Positions 1 to 6,172 of a stretch of 6,197 nucleotides of DNA are shown one piece after another. Source of the DNA: Acholeplasmataceae bacterium (GTDB lineage Bacteria; Bacillota_I; Bacilli_A; Acholeplasmatales; Acholeplasmataceae). The stretch covers positions 1 to 6,197 of the forward strand of contig JAQVBA010000057.1 of NCBI GenBank assembly GCA_028690555.1. Reading direction: 5' to 3'. Numbering within the stretch: position 1 is the stretch's first letter; each line of letters begins with the position of its first letter. A program made the position numbers and the translations under genes. The notes below the pieces were generated by a model. That model did no database searches and was not told where the DNA came from. It saw nothing but the letters and a program-made list of their open reading frames with translations.

Positions 1-24
1 TATGCTTTATTTATTGCGTTTTCT

Positions 25-49
25 AAATAAAAAGAGGGTCTCCCCTCTT
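25..49 (-). terminator. Intrinsic terminator closing the antiporter operon
   Basis: Read on the minus strand, AAGAGGG (49-43), a GAGA loop (42-39) and CCCTCTT (38-32) form a perfect 7-bp, GC-containing stem with a 4-base loop. It is followed by a T-rich run (TTT A TTT, 31-25). This is a textbook Rho-independent terminator oriented for the minus-strand operon. There is no T-run on the plus-strand side, so it appears one-directional. The stem starts inside the TAA stop codon of the last gene (48-50), so there is no spacer between coding sequence and hairpin. Confidence 0.9.
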
Positions 50-2183
50 AAAAGACGTTAAAGATAAACATGAAAACTAAAATGATCAACATCGAAACAG
101 TATAGATTAATGCATCCGCTTGAATGATACTTCGCTCATATCTTCGATTTAATACATTTAAGGTCACTACAAATCTTTCGATGAACCCAATGTTTTCATC
201 TCGACTCGTTACGGTATTCATTTCGATATCATCGATTGGACAACGATCTCCATAAAGTATTTTACACGTATTTCTCATGAGTAAATAACCCGGTAAGAAA
301 AATAAATACTCAAGTGATAACCATTTCGGTATTTTTAAATGAAACCAGTTAAATTTTGTGCCTAAAACAAAGATGAGTGCACCACCAATTAATACATACA
401 GCATAGAAAGTAAATCTTCACCCGTGAAAAATTTCATATGTCCGATGTAATGATCAATAAATTCAGGATCATAAGTCGTTTGATTCATTGCTGGAATGAT
501 GAAATGTTCTAATAAAAATCTTGGAAATAGCCCAATTAAAACAATAAATAATCCAATCGTAGCTAAAGCTGAATCTAATGAAGTATAACTTCTTTTCAAA
601 TCAGGGTAAGTATTATCCGTTTTTTGAATAAACACATAATAAAATAATTTGATAAATGAACAAACCGTTCCAGCACTCACAATCATAAACATGATTTCTG
701 CAAATTTAAAGCTTGGATCACCATATTCAAAAGCTTCGATTAATCCATGATGCAAGATTGATTTTGAGATAAAACCATTAAATAAAGGAATACCACTAAT
801 CCCAAAACATGCAATCAGACATACTGTAGCGGTTAAAGGTAGTTTTTTCCATAATCCTCCGAGTTTATACATATCATATTCATGTGTATGATAGTATACG
901 ACACCAACCACCATGAATAATAAAGACTTAAATAGACCATGATTGATAATATGATAGATGGCTCCAGTGTAGCCCATCGCACCACGATATCCTAAATAGA
1001 CCGCAATCCCAATACCCACAATGATATAACCCATTTGACTCACTGAATGGTAGGCAAGCATTTTTTTCATGTTTGATTGTTGAAGTGCATAAAATACACC
1101 AATAGCCATCGTAATAATCCCAAACCATATGATGGCTGCACCTATATTTTCCGATGTTTTCCAAATTGGATCAAGATAATCTGTTACTTGATTTTTCGGT
1201 GGAAAATAATAACTGGTTGCAACTCTCAGTATACCGAAAGCACCCACTTTAATCATCACACCTGATAAAAGTGCTGATGCTGGCGTGGGAGCTACCGGAT
1301 GAGCTCTTGGAAGCCATACATGAACAGGTGCCATTCCAGCTTTAATTCCAAACCCTAAAACAAGTAAACCAATAATCCAGTATCTTAAATTTCCGAGTTC
1401 ACCTAAACGAGTGATTGCACTAACGAAACTCAGATCTCCAATATTAAAATAAATGAGTAATAAAGCCGCTAAAATTAAAAATCCACCGATTAATCCCATA
1501 ACAATGTAGTTTTGACCAGCACGATATGAATCTTCTTTTTGGCCATGAACAACTAACATATAAGAGGTAAAAGTCATGATTTCAAAAAAGAGAAACATCG
1601 TTAGTAAATCACCACTCATGATCGTTCCTAATACGGCACTATATGTCAGTGCAATAAAGAAGAAAAACCGCGTACAGTGTCTTTCTTTTTTCATATATTC
1701 ATGTGCATAAACCATGACTAAAAACCATATGATGGAAGAAAACAATAAGACTGTATATCCTAGCATATCAATATGAAAACTTAAACCAAGTCCTAAAACT
1801 TCTGGGATTTTTAGTTTAAGACCTGTGGTGGATGCTGCTGGATACATCATAAAAATCAAAACAATCGTTAAAAATGTCATGAAGATTACCGAACGATCAC
1901 GTCGAAAACAAGATCTCTCACCATAAAGTAATTGAATCATTGAGCCTAAAATAGGAATACCTATTAAAATCAATGGTAAAAACTCATAACGGCTCACCGC
2001 CATAAACGCTTTGTAGATCACGCCTAAATTTTCTGCATTTTCACCAAGTCCAAACACATTTTCTTTGATTAGAACAAATGCTAAGACCATCAAAAGCATG
2101 ATGATGATTAAAATGGTAGATTGAACGGTAAGATATGAGAAAAATTTCTTCTTACCCCCAATTTCAGGTATATCACACGTCAT
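48..2183 (-). CDS. Large NuoL/HyfB-like antiporter subunit (MrpA N-terminal / MbxH'-type)
   Basis: A 711-residue polytopic membrane protein of the proton-conducting transporter family (NuoL/M/N, HyfB, MrpA, MrpD). The ion-channel residues of the family are visible: Glu201 in the FLFFEIM segment (TM5), Lys281 in GFGIKAGMAPVHVWLP (TM7), Lys312 in SGVMIKVG (TM8), His415 and Lys419 in NHGLFK, and Lys474 in NGFISKS (TM12). The LPRAHPVAPTPASALLSG motif (291-308) resembles HyfB/MrpA more than MrpD. After the roughly 560-residue core comes an extension. It has a hydrophilic loop (568-590), a TM segment (about 592-608), a charged probably helical stretch (about 650-688) and a terminal TM (about 690-711). 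This could be a lateral-helix element like that of NuoL, which is inference. It likely replaces the N-terminal part of MrpA, whose MbhD and MbhE domains are separate genes upstream. The ATG is preceded by GAGGAG (2189-2194) at 5 bases. Last gene of the operon, 12 bases after mrpD. Confidence 0.9.
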   Translation of the reverse strand: MTCDIPEIGGKKKFFSYLTVQSTILIIIMLLMVLAFVLIKENVFGLGENAENLGVIYKAFMAVSRYEFLPLILIGIPILGSMIQLLYGERSCFRRDRSVIFMTFLTIVLIFMMYPAASTTGLKLKIPEVLGLGLSFHIDMLGYTVLLFSSIIWFLVMVYAHEYMKKERHCTRFFFFIALTYSAVLGTIMSGDLLTMFLFFEIMTFTSYMLVVHGQKEDSYRAGQNYIVMGLIGGFLILAALLLIYFNIGDLSFVSAITRLGELGNLRYWIIGLLVLGFGIKAGMAPVHVWLPRAHPVAPTPASALLSGVMIKVGAFGILRVATSYYFPPKNQVTDYLDPIWKTSENIGAAIIWFGIITMAIGVFYALQQSNMKKMLAYHSVSQMGYIIVGIGIAVYLGYRGAMGYTGAIYHIINHGLFKSLLFMVVGVVYYHTHEYDMYKLGGLWKKLPLTATVCLIACFGISGIPLFNGFISKSILHHGLIEAFEYGDPSFKFAEIMFMIVSAGTVCSFIKLFYYVFIQKTDNTYPDLKRSYTSLDSALATIGLFIVLIGLFPRFLLEHFIIPAMNQTTYDPEFIDHYIGHMKFFTGEDLLSMLYVLIGGALIFVLGTKFNWFHLKIPKWLSLEYLFFLPGYLLMRNTCKILYGDRCPIDDIEMNTVTSRDENIGFIERFVVTLNVLNRRYERSIIQADALIYTVSMLIILVFMFIFNVF

Positions 2184-2195
2184 ATGAACTCCTCA

Positions 2196-3683
2196 TTATA
2201 TTAAACCAAACAGTTCTGCTGCTTGGGTGATCATATTCATGATTAAATTTGGGAAAATACCAAATGTTAAAATACCAATTCCAAGTAGTATCACAGATGT
2301 TAACATTGGCCAAGGTACTTTTTCAATTTTAAATGGATGATAGGTATTCGGTTCGCTCTTTAAAAATGATGAAATAATAATCGGTAAATAATAAATCACA
2401 TTGAGTAACCCACTTAAAACGACAATGATGATTAAATACCCTTGTCTGTGATCTAATGATGCCATACCGAGTGTTAATTTCGAGATAAACCCTGAAGTTA
2501 ATGGAATACCAATCATGCCAAGTGCAGCAATTGTAAATACACTCATCGTAATTGGCATTTCATAGGCAAGACCTTCAAAATCATTTTTCTTCTTAATCTT
2601 TTTCTTATAAATCACGATACCTACCGATAAGAATAAGGCAGCTTTCATTAGGCCATGGGAAATGATATGAAACATTGCTGAAGCTAATCCAAGCGATGAA
2701 AACATCGCAATTCCCATCACGATATATCCAATTTGTGAAATGGATGAATAACCAAGCATGCGCTTAATATCTTTTTGTGCAATCGCAAAAATAGATCCCA
2801 TAATCATGCCGGTTGCAGCTACTATCACTAAAATGGTTGAGACATGAAAATGATTTAAGATATCTAATTTAAAGACTTTGAATAAGAGTTTTATTAAAAC
2901 GACGATATAAACTTTTACAATGATTGAAGATAAGATTGCTGATGATGAACTAGGAGCTGATGCATGGGCATCAGGAAGCCATATATGGAAAGGAAATATT
3001 GCTGCTTTTATACCAATTCCAACAATCATAAATCCTAATGCGATAATGATATTGATCGAATATAATTGCCAAATAGATTGAATGGATTGACTGACCCAAT
3101 CGATATTGGTATAACCTGTCACCATGTAAATGAGTGCTACACCAAAAAGGTAAGATAAAGATCCAATCTCATTTAACATCACATAACGGAATGATGCAGC
3201 ATAAGTTTCTTTTTTTCGCTTAATCGAGATAATACTACAGGTTGTAATTGAGATGATTTCCATAAATACATAGGCATTAAATAAGTCATTTGTATAAACA
3301 ATACCTAAGATGGCAAAGAGCATAATAAATAGTAAAATATAGTATCTACCGTATTCCTTTTGTTCAACACCTTCGGTTTCATCGCCACATGAATAGATAT
3401 AGATAATGGTCGTTAGACCAACGACGAATAAGCCGATGATTGCTGCCATTAAATCGACTTTAAACTCAATGCCAATCTTCGAATCATGACCACCAAATTG
3501 ATACAAAATGGCACCATGTTCTGCAATATGGAAAATTAAGAAAAATGATGAAGTGACCACACATAGTAGCATGATAAAACCTAAGATCAGTGTAATCTTA
3601 AAAGTTCTTTTGCTCAAAAGAGGAATAATCAAAGCAGTTGCTAAAAAGATGAGCATATTGATAATTGGCAATTGATTAATCAT
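2196..3683 (-). CDS. mrpD: Na+/H+ antiporter subunit MrpD (MnhD/MbhH family)
   Basis: A 495-residue NuoN/NuoM-like integral membrane subunit, typical MrpD length, with the approximately 14 hydrophobic segments of the family. Proton-path residues are present: Glu142 in VFMEIIS (TM5), Lys226 in GIGIKAAIFPFHIWLPDAH (TM7, 222-240), Lys257 in SSIIVKVY (TM8), His343 and Lys347 in ISHGLMK, and Lys402 in SGFISK (TM12). ASAPSSSSAILSS (241-253) is the usual small-residue stretch before TM8. A very basic loop, YKKKIKKK (359-366), precedes the conserved GLAYEMP turn. In Mrp complexes MrpD is one of two NuoL/M/N-like subunits and is thought to carry protons. The start overlaps the end of mrpC by 8 bases and is preceded by a strong AGGGAGGAA (3691-3699) at 7 bases, inside mrpC, which indicates translational coupling. 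It ends in TAA. Confidence 0.95.
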   Translation of the reverse strand: MINQLPIINMLIFLATALIIPLLSKRTFKITLILGFIMLLCVVTSSFFLIFHIAEHGAILYQFGGHDSKIGIEFKVDLMAAIIGLFVVGLTTIIYIYSCGDETEGVEQKEYGRYYILLFIMLFAILGIVYTNDLFNAYVFMEIISITTCSIISIKRKKETYAASFRYVMLNEIGSLSYLFGVALIYMVTGYTNIDWVSQSIQSIWQLYSINIIIALGFMIVGIGIKAAIFPFHIWLPDAHASAPSSSSAILSSIIVKVYIVVLIKLLFKVFKLDILNHFHVSTILVIVAATGMIMGSIFAIAQKDIKRMLGYSSISQIGYIVMGIAMFSSLGLASAMFHIISHGLMKAALFLSVGIVIYKKKIKKKNDFEGLAYEMPITMSVFTIAALGMIGIPLTSGFISKLTLGMASLDHRQGYLIIIVVLSGLLNVIYYLPIIISSFLKSEPNTYHPFKIEKVPWPMLTSVILLGIGILTFGIFPNLIMNMITQAAELFGLI

Positions 3684-4056
3684 GGATTTCTTCCTCCCTG
3701 ATTAGATAGGTGAGTTCATCTTGATTAATTGTGCCATACATTTCATAGATTTTAATCGTTAGACTTAAGCTATAAACTGTCATCGATACAACAACAACAA
3801 TTCCAGTTAATATGAGAACAGATGGGATGGGATTAATATAATTCACATTAGGATCTTGTTGTAAAATTGGAGGTACACCACCGGTGACATTTCCGATCGC
3901 AACCAAAAATAAGAAGATCGATGTCCCCATGATATTTAGCCCCATAATGCGCTTAATTAGGTTCTTTTTAGTGACAACTGTGTGAAGACCAATGAGAAAA
4001 AGCGCGACTGCACCGATGAAATTAATGTGATCAACGAATGCCTGGATGATCTGCAT
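3676..4056 (-). CDS. mrpC: Na+/H+ antiporter subunit MrpC (MnhC/MbhG, NuoK-like)
   Basis: A 126-residue NuoK-like protein with three predicted transmembrane helices (about 11-28, 35-55 and 76-103). Family marks are KNLIKRIMGLNIMGTSIFLF (31-50), the GGVPPI segment (59-64) and NPIPSVLILTGIVV (75-88), the MrpC signature before the third helix. It links the antiporter-like subunit MrpD to the rest of the Mrp membrane arm. The C-terminal tail (104-126) is hydrophilic and acidic. The ATG lies 26 bases inside mrpB. It is supported by GAGGGGG (4063-4069) six bases upstream, and the family alignment starts right at the N-terminus, so I keep this start despite the long overlap. It ends in TAA within mrpD. 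Confidence 0.95.
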   Translation of the reverse strand: MQIIQAFVDHINFIGAVALFLIGLHTVVTKKNLIKRIMGLNIMGTSIFLFLVAIGNVTGGVPPILQQDPNVNYINPIPSVLILTGIVVVVSMTVYSLSLTIKIYEMYGTINQDELTYLIREEEIHD

Positions 4057-4480
4057 CTAAATCCCCCTCAATTAATAAATGAAATAGTGATACCATCGTT
4101 GAAGCAACCTTAATCCCGATTGCGATCATCAGTAAAGGTATCATCCCTGCTGAAAATAGTTCGCCAGGTTCTCCGATTGGAAATCCAGCATCAAGATTTG
4201 TTAAAAACTGGCCAGATAAGAAAAGACCAATTAAACCAATTCCAACATAAATCACAATGCCACCGCTTTCTGCGATTTGTGACATACGGTGACTAAACTT
4301 TTTCTTAGAAGGTAACAAACCAAATACGAGTGTATATAAAATCAGGCTTGTCCCAATGAGAGTTCCACCCGAAAAACCACCACCTGGTGTGATATGTCCA
4401 TGTAAAATAATGAAAATACCATAGAGTTGGATAAATGGAATCACAAGACGTGTGATTGATTTTACAATGCGATCATCCAT
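4031..4480 (-). CDS. mrpB: Na+/H+ antiporter subunit MrpB (MnhB/MbhF family)
   Basis: A 149-residue protein of the MnhB domain family with four hydrophobic segments (about 10-28, 38-55, 73-92 and 108-136). Diagnostic motifs are GHITPGGGFSGG (28-39), the glycine-rich loop shared by all MrpB/MbhF proteins, and GELFSAGMIPLLMIAIGIKV (106-125). Length matches family norms, and its MnhB domain is not fused to anything. The first base of its ATG is the last base of the TAA stop of the preceding gene (TAATG), and AAGGAGAGG (4488-4496) lies 7 bases upstream. It ends in TGA (4031-4033). If TGA were read as Trp the protein would only grow by three codons, so this single stop is weak evidence on the genetic code. 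Confidence 0.95.
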   Translation of the reverse strand: MDDRIVKSITRLVIPFIQLYGIFIILHGHITPGGGFSGGTLIGTSLILYTLVFGLLPSKKKFSHRMSQIAESGGIVIYVGIGLIGLFLSGQFLTNLDAGFPIGEPGELFSAGMIPLLMIAIGIKVASTMVSLFHLLIEGDLDADHPGIR

Positions 4481-4773
4481 TAGTAATCCTCTCCTTCTTT
4501 TTTCTTAACGGTACGTAGAACTGAAGCAACCGCAATCACAGATGTAAATAAAACAATCGTTTCACCAAGCGTATCAAAACCACGATAATCCGCTAAGATT
4601 GCTGAAATGAAATTCACTGATCCTGTATCATTTACAGCATTTTTAATGTAGTATTCCGTGACTTCATTGTATGAAGGCGCGTCTTGATTTTGCATCGTTG
4701 GCATTTCCATGATGCTATAGACTAAAATACCAAAAAAGATGAGAAATAAAAGACTTAGCAAATGTTTTTTCAT
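4480..4773 (-). CDS. MbhE-like subunit (stand-alone MrpA C-terminal domain)
   Basis: A 97-residue protein matching the MbhE domain, which in Bacillus-type Mrp forms the extreme C-terminus of MrpA. An N-terminal hydrophobic helix (about 5-22) is followed by a hydrophilic segment (23-48). After that comes the hallmark VNFISAILADYRGFDTLGE (53-71) leading into a second helix (about 72-87). The DYRGFDTLGE core is strongly diagnostic. The tail (RTVKKKEGEDY) is charged. With the MbhD-like protein encoded just before it, this supplies the MrpA part thought to face the MrpB-G ion pathway. The ATG sits in an ATGA overlap with the preceding gene, with AGAGGT (4781-4786) 7 bases upstream. It ends in TAA. 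Annotation pipelines may label it MnhB N-terminal domain or hydrogen gas-evolving hydrogenase subunit E. Confidence 0.9.
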   Translation of the reverse strand: MKKHLLSLLFLIFFGILVYSIMEMPTMQNQDAPSYNEVTEYYIKNAVNDTGSVNFISAILADYRGFDTLGETIVLFTSVIAVASVLRTVKKKEGEDY

Positions 4774-5009
4774 TTTTCATACCTCTTTGTTCTACTAATT
4801 ACGGCAATAAATAAAATTGAAGTAACACCAGCACCAACTGCAGCTTCTGTTAACGCAACATCAGGAGATTTTAAAATAAGCCATAACACAGACATCATGA
4901 GTGAGTACGCTGAAAAAATGATGACTGCAGATAACAAATCTTTTGTTTTTTCAACAGCAATTGCACAAACGATTAGAAATACAACTAAAATGACATTAAA
5001 AACAATCAT
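4770..5009 (-). CDS. MbhD-like subunit (DUF4040, stand-alone MrpA C-terminal domain)
   Basis: A 79-residue protein with three hydrophobic segments (about 3-19, 25-46 and 55-72) and the MbhD/DUF4040 signature LKSPDVALTEAAVGAG (46-61). In Bacillus and Staphylococcus this domain is fused behind the NuoL-like part of MrpA. Here, as in Mbh/Mbx operons, it is a separate gene. Acidic residues Asp50 and Glu56 in the signature are the likely functional positions, since acidic residues in this MrpA region have been implicated in antiport; the exact correspondence is inference. The start is in an ATGA overlap with mrpG, with GGAGGG (5019-5024) 9 bases upstream. It ends in TGA, overlapping the next ATG by four bases. 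Confidence 0.92.
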   Translation of the reverse strand: MIVFNVILVVFLIVCAIAVEKTKDLLSAVIIFSAYSLMMSVLWLILKSPDVALTEAAVGAGVTSILFIAVISRTKRYEK

Positions 5010-5323
5010 AAGCTTGATCCCTCCATCGTTTCATCTTTTAATTTTAAGAGATAAGCACTTTTCGCAATATAATGCGCAGCTGTTGGGTTTGTAATCCAAA
5101 TAAACACCAAAATTAAAAGTATATTTAATGTGGTAAAAGTTAATCCTTGCCAAGTGATTAACCCAAAATAGATTAATCCAGCTCCCATCGTATCGCACTT
5201 AGTCGTGGCATGCATTCTTGAAAAAACATCAGGCATGCGAATTAACCCAACGACACCAACAAAGAAGAAAAATGTTCCTGAGATGATTAAAATTGAACTT
5301 AAGATTTCAATGAACAACGCCAT
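5006..5323 (-). CDS. mrpG: Na+/H+ antiporter subunit MrpG (MnhG/PhaG/MbhC)
   Basis: A 105-residue protein with three transmembrane helices (about 4-27, 46-60 and 63-79). The family signature GLIRMPDVFSRMHATTKCDTMG (26-47) is intact, as is the ITNPTAAH motif (77-84) after the third helix, including the conserved proline (Pro80) that mutational work on Bacillus Mrp found important. MrpE, F and G form the small-subunit cluster next to the MrpA C-terminal domains. The start lies 2 bases after the mrpF stop. Its ribosome site is the weakest in the operon: only GGA at about 6 bases, or AAAGGA (5338-5343) at 14 bases, so translation may depend on ribosomes finishing mrpF. It ends in TGA. Confidence 0.95.
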   Translation of the reverse strand: MALFIEILSSILIISGTFFFFVGVVGLIRMPDVFSRMHATTKCDTMGAGLIYFGLITWQGLTFTTLNILLILVFIWITNPTAAHYIAKSAYLLKLKDETMEGSSL

Positions 5324-5325
5324 AA

Positions 5326-5592
5326 TTAATCCAATTTTCCTTTCATCAAATATCTTGAAACGCCAATCGTTGTTACAAAACCAATGAGTGCATATACAAG
5401 TGCTACACTCACATAAAGTTCTTGAGCAGTGACTAATGCAATCATGACGATGATTGTTGTCACTTTAGTGGTTATCATGTTGATGGCTACCATCCGATCA
5501 GCAGCCGTTGGTCCAACATAAGCTCTAAAAAGACCAACAAATGTCATAATCAAAAGTAATATTGTACAAATTACTATAACGGTTATGATCAT
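5326..5592 (-). CDS. mrpF: Na+/H+ antiporter subunit MrpF (MnhF/PhaF/MbhB)
   Basis: An 88-residue protein with three hydrophobic helices (about 2-22, 35-55 and 57-80). It carries the MnhF signature RAYVGPTAADRMVAINMIT (23-41). Asp32 in this motif is the conserved acidic residue of the family, considered part of the cation path in Mrp. Length is normal. The start is set by an ATGA overlap with mrpE and by GGAGG (5600-5604) 7 bases upstream, inside the mrpE coding region. It ends in TAA just before mrpG. Bacillus MrpF has also been reported to take part in bile-salt efflux; nothing in this sequence addresses that. Confidence 0.95.
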   Translation of the reverse strand: MIITVIVICTILLLIMTFVGLFRAYVGPTAADRMVAINMITTKVTTIIVMIALVTAQELYVSVALVYALIGFVTTIGVSRYLMKGKLD

Positions 5593-6080
5593 GATTTAGC
5601 CTCCAATTTTTCGAATGCTTTCTGCATTTTACTATGTTCAATATCATCAATATGCTCCATTTCTAGCCCATGCACGAGTATAAAGTCTTGATCCATATCC
5701 ACGGTCAATGTCCCAGGCGTCAATGTGATTGCGTTTGCAAATAATGCTTGATTGAATTCTTTTTTCAAGGGTTGTTTAATCTTTTTAAACCCGGGATTAA
5801 TCTTCATTTTAGGACTTAGAACGATGATCATAACATGAATATTTGACTTAATAATCTCAATTAAAACAATGAATAATAAGTGAAGTAGTCGGCCAAGGTA
5901 TTTTATAGTAAATTTTGATGTTTCAGCATCGTTAAAAATCAAGTCATAGTTATAAAAGATGACAAGTAAAGATGCAAAAAATCCAACGATGAGTTGGATA
6001 AGAGTGATTTTAGATGATAGAACAATCCAAAAAATGAATAAGAGTACAAACAGGATGATGACACCTTGTCGTTTTTTCAT
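5589..6080 (-). CDS. mrpE: Na+/H+ antiporter subunit MrpE (MnhE/PhaE/MbhA)
   Basis: A 163-residue protein and the first gene of the operon. The hydrophobic N-terminal half has helices at about 6-22, 26-46 and 62-88. The soluble C-terminal half carries the MnhE signature ANAITLTPGTLTVDMDQD (115-132), followed by FILVHGLE (133-140). Length fits the family (about 155-165). The N-terminal MKKRQG followed by a hydrophobic stretch looks like an uncleaved membrane anchor. The start is preceded by GAGGGAG (6085-6091) at 4 bases (GAGG at 7), and no earlier in-frame start with better support is visible. Having mrpE-F-G first, rather than last as in Bacillus mrpABCDEFG, is the Mbh-like order. It ends in TGA overlapping mrpF by four bases. 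Confidence 0.95.
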   Translation of the reverse strand: MKKRQGVIILFVLLFIFWIVLSSKITLIQLIVGFFASLLVIFYNYDLIFNDAETSKFTIKYLGRLLHLLFIVLIEIIKSNIHVMIIVLSPKMKINPGFKKIKQPLKKEFNQALFANAITLTPGTLTVDMDQDFILVHGLEMEHIDDIEHSKMQKAFEKLEAKS

Positions 6081-6145
6081 ACGTCTCCCTCATTTCATAT
6101 TGATCAATTTGTTAAAACCAAAGGTATTCGGTTTGTATTAAGTAG

Positions 6146-6154
6146 ATTATACCA
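6146..6154 (-). promoter_or_regulatory. Candidate operon promoter, extended -10 (TGGTATAAT)
   Basis: On the minus strand TGGTATAAT gives a perfect -10 hexamer (6151-6146) with the TG extension one base upstream. This combination can work without a good -35 box, and none is present at the right spacing (TTTTAT or TTTATA at best). Transcription would start near 6139, leaving a leader of about 58 bases before the mrpE start. An alternative is TTGACA (6193-6188) with TATATC (6171-6166) at 16 bases, which would add about 20 bases of leader. Confidence 0.65.
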
Positions 6155-6172
6155 TAATAAATTATGATATAA
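6147..6172. promoter_or_regulatory. Operator-like imperfect palindrome overlapping the -10
   Basis: On the plus strand the arms TTATACCATAAT (6147-6158) and ATTATGATATAA (6161-6172) flank a 2-base centre. Eleven of twelve positions pair; only 6152/6167 mismatch. The dyad covers most of the proposed -10, a position where a dimeric repressor would block the promoter. The sequence is very AT-rich, which raises the chance of a coincidental palindrome. No regulator gene is in the window. Confidence 0.4.

Noticed and set aside
1077..1265. Plus-strand open frame of 62 residues inside the large antiporter gene
   Set aside because: Antisense to a strongly conserved membrane protein, with no ribosome site of note and no recognisable domain; the same applies to the short frames at 928-1164 (minus, another frame), 5205-5387 and 5959-6141.
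4480..5009. Frameshifted or broken mrpA remnant giving the two small genes
   Set aside because: Each small gene has its own start, Shine-Dalgarno site, intact domain and ATGA junction, and this split is the normal state in Mbh-type operons, so decay of a fused mrpA is not needed.
4762..5094. Plus-strand open frame of 110 residues opposite the mbhD-like and mrpG genes
   Set aside because: It runs antisense across two well-supported genes with diagnostic motifs, and its translation shows no family features. It is a shadow of the opposite strand.
48..6080. A Complex I, Mbh or formate hydrogenlyase operon
   Set aside because: The NuoL/M/N-like and K-like subunits resemble those complexes, but no NuoB/C/D/H/I-like, NiFe or iron-sulfur subunit is present, while the Mrp-specific subunits E, F, G and B are all there.
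6115..6134. Possible leader hairpin AAACC / GGTTT
   Set aside because: Only a 5-bp stem with a 10-base loop, too weak for an attenuator or riboswitch, and no known riboswitch core is visible in the leader.
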